DNA from: an uncultured Desulfomonile sp.
Lineage (GTDB): Bacteria > Desulfobacterota > Desulfomonilia > Desulfomonilales > Desulfomonilaceae
DNA: 9,539 nucleotides
NCBI GenBank assembly: GCA_903853735.1
Contig: CAINUH010000435.1
Location: 1-9,539 of the forward strand
Reading direction: 5' to 3'
Shown here: positions 5,113 to 9,539 of the stretch, in pieces
Layout: each line of letters opens with the position of its first letter
How positions within the stretch are numbered: the stretch's first letter is position 1
The notes under the pieces: model-generated
The model's database searches: none
Told to the model about the DNA's origin: nothing
What the model saw: only the letters and a program-made list of their open reading frames with translations
Position numbers and translations under genes: made by a program

Positions 5113-5955
5113 ATGAAATTAATCAAGTTTTTCTTGATTGCCACCGCTCTCATGGCGATGATTTGCACGGCCGGCGCTCAGCCGGTAATCCAGGGCGGGG
5201 ATGTTATTGCCAGGGTCGGTGATCACGAAATTACAAGGGAAATGCTCGACAATATTATAGTCACTATTCCTGAAGAAAATCGCGTGCCATTCTTGACACC
5301 CGACGGCCGCAAGAAAATTCTCGATGAAGTAGTTTCCTTCATCCTCTTTTCAGAGGCAGCCAGGGCCGAAGGTATCGACAAAGAATATGCCGTAAGAGTG
5401 CGTTTGGACTATGTACAGACAGAATATCTGGCAAGGGAGTATTTCAGACGTCGGATTGCCACTGCTCCGCCCGTTTCGGAAGAGGATCTTCAAGCCTTCT
5501 ATAAGGACCACTTGTCTGAGTTCAAGCCGCCCGAGGAGATTAAAGCCGGGCACATTCTGGTCAAGACAGAGGCCCAGGCGAACAAGATTTTGGATCAAAT
5601 AAAATCTGGGAGCGACTTTGCTGAGCTAGCCAAGAAAAACTCCATTGATCCAGCCGCAGAAAAGGGTGGTAAGCTCGAACTGATAGATGGAAGGGAGTGG
5701 CTCCCAAAGGGCTCATTCGAAAAATCTTTCGAGCACGCCCTTTTCAAAATTCCCAAGGGTCAGATTGGTGGACCTGTTAAAACTCAGTTCGGCTGGCACA
5801 TACTGAAGGTGGAAGACCGAAGGGAACCTGAAACGCCGGCATTTGTCCAGGTAAGAAGTGTTATAAAGAGTAGACTTCAGGAACAAAAAAACTCTCAGAT
5901 ACACAACCAGCTTACCGAAGAAGCCAAAAAGAACATTCCCGTGGTGATAAAGTGA
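5113..5955 (+). CDS. exported parvulin-type (PpiC) peptidyl-prolyl cis-trans isomerase
   Basis: The product is a periplasmic folding helper of the SurA/PrsA type that isomerises prolyl bonds in exported proteins. From ATG 5113 it has 280 residues: a signal peptide (1-22, ending TAGA before QPV), an N-terminal chaperone-like helical region (about 30-135, with DVIARVGDHEITREMLDNII typical of SurA-N), and one PpiC domain (about 142-235, from EIKAGHILVKTEAQA to FGWHILKVEDRRE, with FAELAKKNSIDPAAEKGG between). It ends in a helix (243-275). ATG 5113 is preferred over GTG 5080 because it begins the signal peptide directly and follows AAGGAG (5096-5101) by 11 bases. The 11 extra residues of the longer version would spoil the signal. 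It has a single PpiC domain, fewer than E. coli SurA. No beta-barrel assembly gene is beside it. Confidence 0.92.
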   Translation: MKLIKFFLIATALMAMICTAGAQPVIQGGDVIARVGDHEITREMLDNIIVTIPEENRVPFLTPDGRKKILDEVVSFILFSEAARAEGIDKEYAVRVRLDYVQTEYLAREYFRRRIATAPPVSEEDLQAFYKDHLSEFKPPEEIKAGHILVKTEAQANKILDQIKSGSDFAELAKKNSIDPAAEKGGKLELIDGREWLPKGSFEKSFEHALFKIPKGQIGGPVKTQFGWHILKVEDRREPETPAFVQVRSVIKSRLQEQKNSQIHNQLTEEAKKNIPVVIK

Positions 5956-6208
5956 TGGGAACTACTGTCATGGGGCGAGGTTCATGACCTGGAGAAGTTG
6001 GTTGGTCCGGCGAGTTGTTTATCGGTCTCTTTGTTTTCTTATTTGAGCCTTTTGCAAAAATCCCAGGTTTTTCAGGGAGTTCTGGACCTCGGCTTTCTCC
6101 GGGGTGACGGTTTTACCGAGTTTTGCAAGAAGCTAATTTGATTCATGATTTATCCGGTGAGTTGGGGATATGTTTGACTAGCTGACCATTGCGGTCTGGA
6201 GACACTCT
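5956..6208 (+). other. spacer without a convincing gene
   Basis: This stretch separates the isomerase from the FGE-like gene. No good sigma70 promoter or intrinsic terminator was found; small dyads such as CGGT-TTT-ACCG (6109-6119) are weak. Two fragments are open on opposite strands: a plus-strand frame continuing past the isomerase TGA to 6139, and a 37-codon minus-strand frame encoding LLAKLGKTVTPEKAEV and a helical remainder. Neither has a ribosome site and start. The minus-strand fragment could be the remnant of a lost gene. GGAGA (6198-6202) at the right end is the ribosome site of the next gene. Confidence 0.4.
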
Positions 6209-9200
6209 ATGATGTCAAGTACCGGCAGACGGATTCTCATGTGTTTAATAATGATCGTCAGTTTATCCGTAGGTCTGTCTATCTGGGGCCCCCCGGGGGT
6301 TGTTCAGGGATCGGAAGGCATCGCTCCTTCCCAGCTTGTATTGACTCAGGCAGACGGTAAGGATCAGCCGGTCAGCGCTTCAAAACTCTACGAAGCGATC
6401 TCCGGATATCTGGATGGGCTTCACGGCAAAGGCCTACAAGACGCAACTGAATTCTCCGGGACCAAAAAGGGGCAACGACGAGATTTGAGTGCAATGAGAT
6501 TGTTGGAAGGCGGAGATCGTGATACCCGGCAATTGTTGGAAAGAGACAGGGCCCTAGCCCGTTCGAGAATGAAACGCCAGGAGTGGGATTTGGCTCTTCA
6601 AACCCTTGAACGAGCCAAGAGAGAGGCATCAAGGATGGCATCAGCCGAGGACTTGGAAATAGTCCAGGATTTACAAAAGCTTATCAGAACAAAACTAAAG
6701 GAGGTTTCTCAAGACGGCCGTCCTTCAAAGGACGAGATGATTAATTCTATTGGTATGAGGTTGGTGGTCATTCCAGGGGGCACATTCACTATGGGAAGTT
6801 CTTCTGCGGAGATCCGGAGGATTCGAAATGAGTGGAATGTGGAAGAAGAAATTGTCACACGGGAATCTCCTGCTCACCGTGTTCAGGTTAGCAAGCCGTT
6901 TTTGATTGGGAAGTACGACGTAACGGTCGGGCAGTTCAAGACATTCGTGAATGAGACCGGATATCAAAGCGTCGCAGAAACTCAGGATGCGACGTGGGTT
7001 TATGATCATACGAAGAAGCACTGGATAAAAAAACCAGGCGTGTCTTGGAGAAACCCTGGGACCGAGGTTGGGGATGATCATCCTGTAACAATGGTCTGCC
7101 ATATTGACGCTGAGGCGTTCTGCGCCTGGTTGAGCAAACGGGATGGCAGAAAATACGAACTTCCTACAGAGGCCCAGTGGGAGTATGCAGCACGGGGGGG
7201 CAAAGAGGCGCAGCGTTTCCCGTGGGGCGATGAGTATCCTGACGGTAGAAAATTGAATTTAGCGGACCGGCGCTCACCCGTTCCGTGGGCGGACCGGACC
7301 GTTGACGACCATTACTCAGGCCCTTCACCAGTCGGGTGCTTCGATCCCAACGGATTTCGTTTGTACGACATGGCAGGAAATGTTTGGCAACTGTGCGCCG
7401 ACTATTTCGACCCAAAGGCGTACCAGGGCACGGCTTCGGGAGTCGCTATTGATCCCAAGGGCCCGCGCACCGGCAAAAAAAAGAGTGTGAGGGGTGGTAA
7501 CTGGGCTTTTGGAGCAGGCATTGCCAGGAATGCGTTTCGTTTCGGGATCGAACCGAACCTATGCACCGACTTATCAGGATTCAGGGTGGCAGCAGTGGCA
7601 CATCCCGATGATGATACGAATCAACTAAAGGGACAACCATCGTCGTACGGAAAATTGACTGATCTCAGTCAGGCCGAGGCATTGGCTGATCGCGTGAAGA
7701 AGCTTGTTTCGGGCGGACGACGACTGGAGGCACGACGCCTGGTAGACCAGTCGGGGCAAGCGGGTCAGAAAATTGCCGTGGACGATCCGGATGGCTTAGT
7801 AAAGGAAGTTTTGGCAACCCTGATCGATCTGTCGGAAGACTCAAGTGCTCAAACCTTCAACAATTCGTTAGGCATCAAAATGGTTCGCATACCGGCCGGA
7901 GCCTTTGTCATGGGCAGTTCTGAAGCGGATATCGCGTGGGCCATGACCACTTTGGCCCAGAACCAGCCGGTGTCACTAGAAAATGAATTTCCTTTCCACA
8001 AGGTGCGCATTTCCAGACCCTTTTTCATGTCAGCCACCGAGGTCACTGTCGGGCAGTTTCAGGCTTTCGTGGAAGCCACCGGATACATCACCGATGCTGA
8101 AGACGCAGGTGGCGGGCAGGTGTTCAACACGAAGAGCAACCGATGGGAACAAAAAGACGGGAGTTCGTGGAAGAGTCCGGGATGGACCATCACTCCGGAT
8201 CAGCCGGTGACAATAGTTTCCTGCAATGACGCCCAGGCATTTGTGGAATGGATCACTGCAAAGGAGAAGCTGCTGTACAGACTGCCCACGGAGGCGCAAT
8301 GGGAATATGCCGCTCGCGGAGGCTTGTTGATGACACAATTCCCATGGGGCGATGCGGTCCCTGATGGACTAAGGGCAAACTACGCGGACAAGAACACAGA
8401 CTTTGAGTGGAGAGACAGGGATGCAGACGATGGTTACAAACACGTCGCGCCCGTAGGGAGTTTTACTGCAAACGGATATGGCCTGCACGATATGGCCGGC
8501 AACGTAATCGAGTGGGTTAGAGACTATTATGGGGAAGATTATTACAGATTTACCCCAGAAGTCGATCCTGAGGGACCGGGCCACGGAGAAAACAGGGTGA
8601 CCAAGGGTGGAGACTGGTCTTCCGGAGCAGCGAGTCTCCGTTGTGCGTTCAGAGGCTGGTCGCGCCCCGACTTGGCTTTTAGTAATACCGGGTTCAGGGT
8701 TATCGTAGATACGGACAGCCCGCAACGGACGTTCTATTTCGATAATAATTTCCTGACCAAAGAATGGGTGCCCGGACCGGACCAGAGGGCTGTCACAGAG
8801 GCAATCGCTAAGGAGCAAGATCGGCGAATCAAACCTTTGCCTTCTCAGTCAAGTCCCGGAGCCAAGACGTCCGTGAGTGAAGCGCCCGCAATCAAAGGTG
8901 TTCAGGTTTTGGACTTAACGCCTAAATCCGATGCCAAGAAGGTTGGGCTGGCCAAAGGCGACATAGTCGTCGAATACAACGGTTTCCGAAACCTGACATC
9001 AGAGAGATTGCTGACACTTACCGCCCAAACCAAGAACGAAAAGACTAAGCCCATACTAATTTTCATCCGAGACGGATACGAGTACTCCGTCAGGGTAGCG
9101 CCGGGATACCTGGGCATTGCCGTCATGGACACTGCCGTGCGAGCCCCTTTTAAGAAATGGGAACCCCTCCCGGAACCAGTTCCTCGTGACGAAAAGAATA

Positions 9201-9229
9201 AGAAATCTAAATCACCACAGTGGACATAA
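6209..9229 (+). CDS. exported protein with two tandem FGE/SUMF1-fold domains and a C-terminal PDZ-like domain
   Basis: The 1006-residue product has a signal peptide (1-35), helical segments (about 105-170 and 484-545), two formylglycine-generating-enzyme-fold domains (about 179-463 and 549-834) and a PDZ-like domain (about 895-965, AKGDIVVEYNGF). Both FGE copies show the family marks: MGS near the start, VTVGQF, LPTEAQWEYAARGG (318-331, 692-705), PWGD, DMAGNV (387-392, 761-766) and terminal GFRV. Catalytic FGE carries two Cys in the segment after RGGS. Copy 1 has Phe434 and Ala439 there, copy 2 has Ser805 and Leu810, so neither should make formylglycine. The nearby C452 and C812 are not at those positions. 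It is probably a periplasmic binding or scaffold protein, as many non-catalytic FGE-fold proteins are thought to be. GGAGA precedes ATG 6209 by six bases. The ligand is unknown. Confidence 0.92.
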   Translation: MMSSTGRRILMCLIMIVSLSVGLSIWGPPGVVQGSEGIAPSQLVLTQADGKDQPVSASKLYEAISGYLDGLHGKGLQDATEFSGTKKGQRRDLSAMRLLEGGDRDTRQLLERDRALARSRMKRQEWDLALQTLERAKREASRMASAEDLEIVQDLQKLIRTKLKEVSQDGRPSKDEMINSIGMRLVVIPGGTFTMGSSSAEIRRIRNEWNVEEEIVTRESPAHRVQVSKPFLIGKYDVTVGQFKTFVNETGYQSVAETQDATWVYDHTKKHWIKKPGVSWRNPGTEVGDDHPVTMVCHIDAEAFCAWLSKRDGRKYELPTEAQWEYAARGGKEAQRFPWGDEYPDGRKLNLADRRSPVPWADRTVDDHYSGPSPVGCFDPNGFRLYDMAGNVWQLCADYFDPKAYQGTASGVAIDPKGPRTGKKKSVRGGNWAFGAGIARNAFRFGIEPNLCTDLSGFRVAAVAHPDDDTNQLKGQPSSYGKLTDLSQAEALADRVKKLVSGGRRLEARRLVDQSGQAGQKIAVDDPDGLVKEVLATLIDLSEDSSAQTFNNSLGIKMVRIPAGAFVMGSSEADIAWAMTTLAQNQPVSLENEFPFHKVRISRPFFMSATEVTVGQFQAFVEATGYITDAEDAGGGQVFNTKSNRWEQKDGSSWKSPGWTITPDQPVTIVSCNDAQAFVEWITAKEKLLYRLPTEAQWEYAARGGLLMTQFPWGDAVPDGLRANYADKNTDFEWRDRDADDGYKHVAPVGSFTANGYGLHDMAGNVIEWVRDYYGEDYYRFTPEVDPEGPGHGENRVTKGGDWSSGAASLRCAFRGWSRPDLAFSNTGFRVIVDTDSPQRTFYFDNNFLTKEWVPGPDQRAVTEAIAKEQDRRIKPLPSQSSPGAKTSVSEAPAIKGVQVLDLTPKSDAKKVGLAKGDIVVEYNGFRNLTSERLLTLTAQTKNEKTKPILIFIRDGYEYSVRVAPGYLGIAVMDTAVRAPFKKWEPLPEPVPRDEKNKKSKSPQWT

Positions 9230-9292
9230 TCCGTGTCAAGGGGCTCTCTTCTTCAGGGTTCCACGGCACTGTAAGGAAATTTTCCCGATTTC

Positions 9293-9317
9293 AGCCAACA
9301 AAAGACTGGTTTTTTTT
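9293..9317 (+). terminator. weak terminator-like hairpin with T-run
   Basis: AGCCA (9293-9297) can pair with TGGTT (9307-9311), one pair being G-T, around 9 bases, and eight T follow (9310-9317). The stem is weak, so termination after the FGE-like gene may be partial. Confidence 0.3.
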
Positions 9318-9320
9318 AAA

Positions 9321-9329
9321 TGATATGAT
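9321..9329 (+). promoter_or_regulatory. extended -10 promoter candidate for the last gene
   Basis: TG (9321-9322), one base, then TATGAT (9324-9329) makes an extended -10 element. No -35 box stands at the right distance, which extended -10 promoters can tolerate. The start near 9336 lies after ATG 9332, so it favours ATG 9365 as the start codon. Confidence 0.35.
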
Positions 9330-9364
9330 ACATGGAGGCGCAAATCTTTGCCGAGGTGGTTTTC

Positions 9365-9539
9365 ATGGGCAGGACTTTAGGAATTTTTGTGCTGACGGTG
9401 CTGTGGGCGGGTTCTCATTGCATTGCATCGGCACAGACTACGGACAAGAACCTCATTCCGGTGAAACCGATGTACAGCGAAGCATATTACAACCCTCAAG
9501 CCCAACCGGATGCAGCGAATCCAGAGTTCATTCCAACCC
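9365..9539 (+). CDS. N-terminal part of an exported protein (3' end outside window)
   Basis: Fifty-eight residues are visible. GAGGTGG (9353-9359) lies five bases before ATG 9365. Residues 1-23 form a Sec signal peptide with a hydrophobic stretch (GIFVLTVLWAG) and a probable cut after ASA, before QTTDKN. The mature start is Pro/Tyr/Gln/Asn-rich (VKPMYSEAYYNPQAQPD), as in many periplasmic or outer-membrane proteins with a flexible N-terminus. ATG 9332 is in frame and would add 11 residues, but has no ribosome site and lies upstream of the predicted transcript start. The gene follows the FGE-like gene after 135 bases in the same direction. Function cannot be told. Confidence 0.75.
   Translation, partial: MGRTLGIFVLTVLWAGSHCIASAQTTDKNLIPVKPMYSEAYYNPQAQPDAANPEFIPT

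Noticed and set aside
5953..6139. Open frame continuing 61 codons past the TGA of the isomerase gene
   Set aside because: The isomerase is complete at the TGA, there is no Cys-containing Sec motif beside it, and the extension is unlike the family. An open run of this length is not rare enough to be meaningful.
8369..8818. 149-codon minus-strand open frame inside the FGE-like gene
   Set aside because: It is antisense to the second FGE domain, with no start signal or motif.

Overview
The window looks like a chromosomal stretch from a Gram-negative anaerobe, most likely Desulfobacterota (former Deltaproteobacteria). This is inferred from several things: a selenocysteine-encoding SelW-like gene, a MobA for the molybdenum cofactor, many Sec-type signal peptides, a parvulin-type periplasmic foldase, and FGE/SUMF1-fold proteins. 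Base composition is about 50% GC. No rRNA, tRNA, CRISPR array, transposase or phage gene was seen.

Layout, left to right. (1) 1-537: the 3' end of an exported or transglutaminase-associated type protein. Its last third looks frame-shifted, and the tail overlaps a near-consensus sigma70 promoter (493-521). (2) 572-799: a complete 75-residue SelW/Rdx-family selenoprotein. It is invisible to ordinary ORF calling because codon 12 is an in-frame TGA (605-607) in a CxxU motif, followed by a good bacterial SECIS-like hairpin. (3) 825-2612: a promoter with an operator-like dyad and a structured leader, then a zinc-ribbon membrane protein and a dGTPase-family HD phosphohydrolase in a probable two-gene operon. 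(4) 2613-2750: a convergent junction with three consecutive hairpins, the last followed by a short T-run. (5) 2747-4394, minus strand: mobA, and further right an exported Cys-containing helical protein of unknown function. (6) 4395-4624: a divergent promoter region serving that gene and an 83-residue unknown protein on the plus strand (4625-4876). (7) 5113-5955: an exported PpiC/parvulin peptidyl-prolyl isomerase. (8) 5956-6208: a 253-base spacer without a convincing gene. (9) 6209-9229: a 1006-residue exported protein with two tandem FGE-fold domains, both lacking the catalytic cysteine pair, plus a C-terminal PDZ-like domain. (10) 9365 to the window end: the start of another exported protein.

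The genes do not form one obvious pathway. Links can be inferred only loosely. SelW-type proteins are thiol/selenol redox proteins. MobA makes the guanine-dinucleotide molybdenum cofactor used by enzymes such as formate dehydrogenase, often itself a selenoprotein in these organisms. The right half is dominated by envelope proteins. The strongest hidden item is the selenoprotein. The most unusual architecture is the duplicated pseudo-FGE/PDZ protein.
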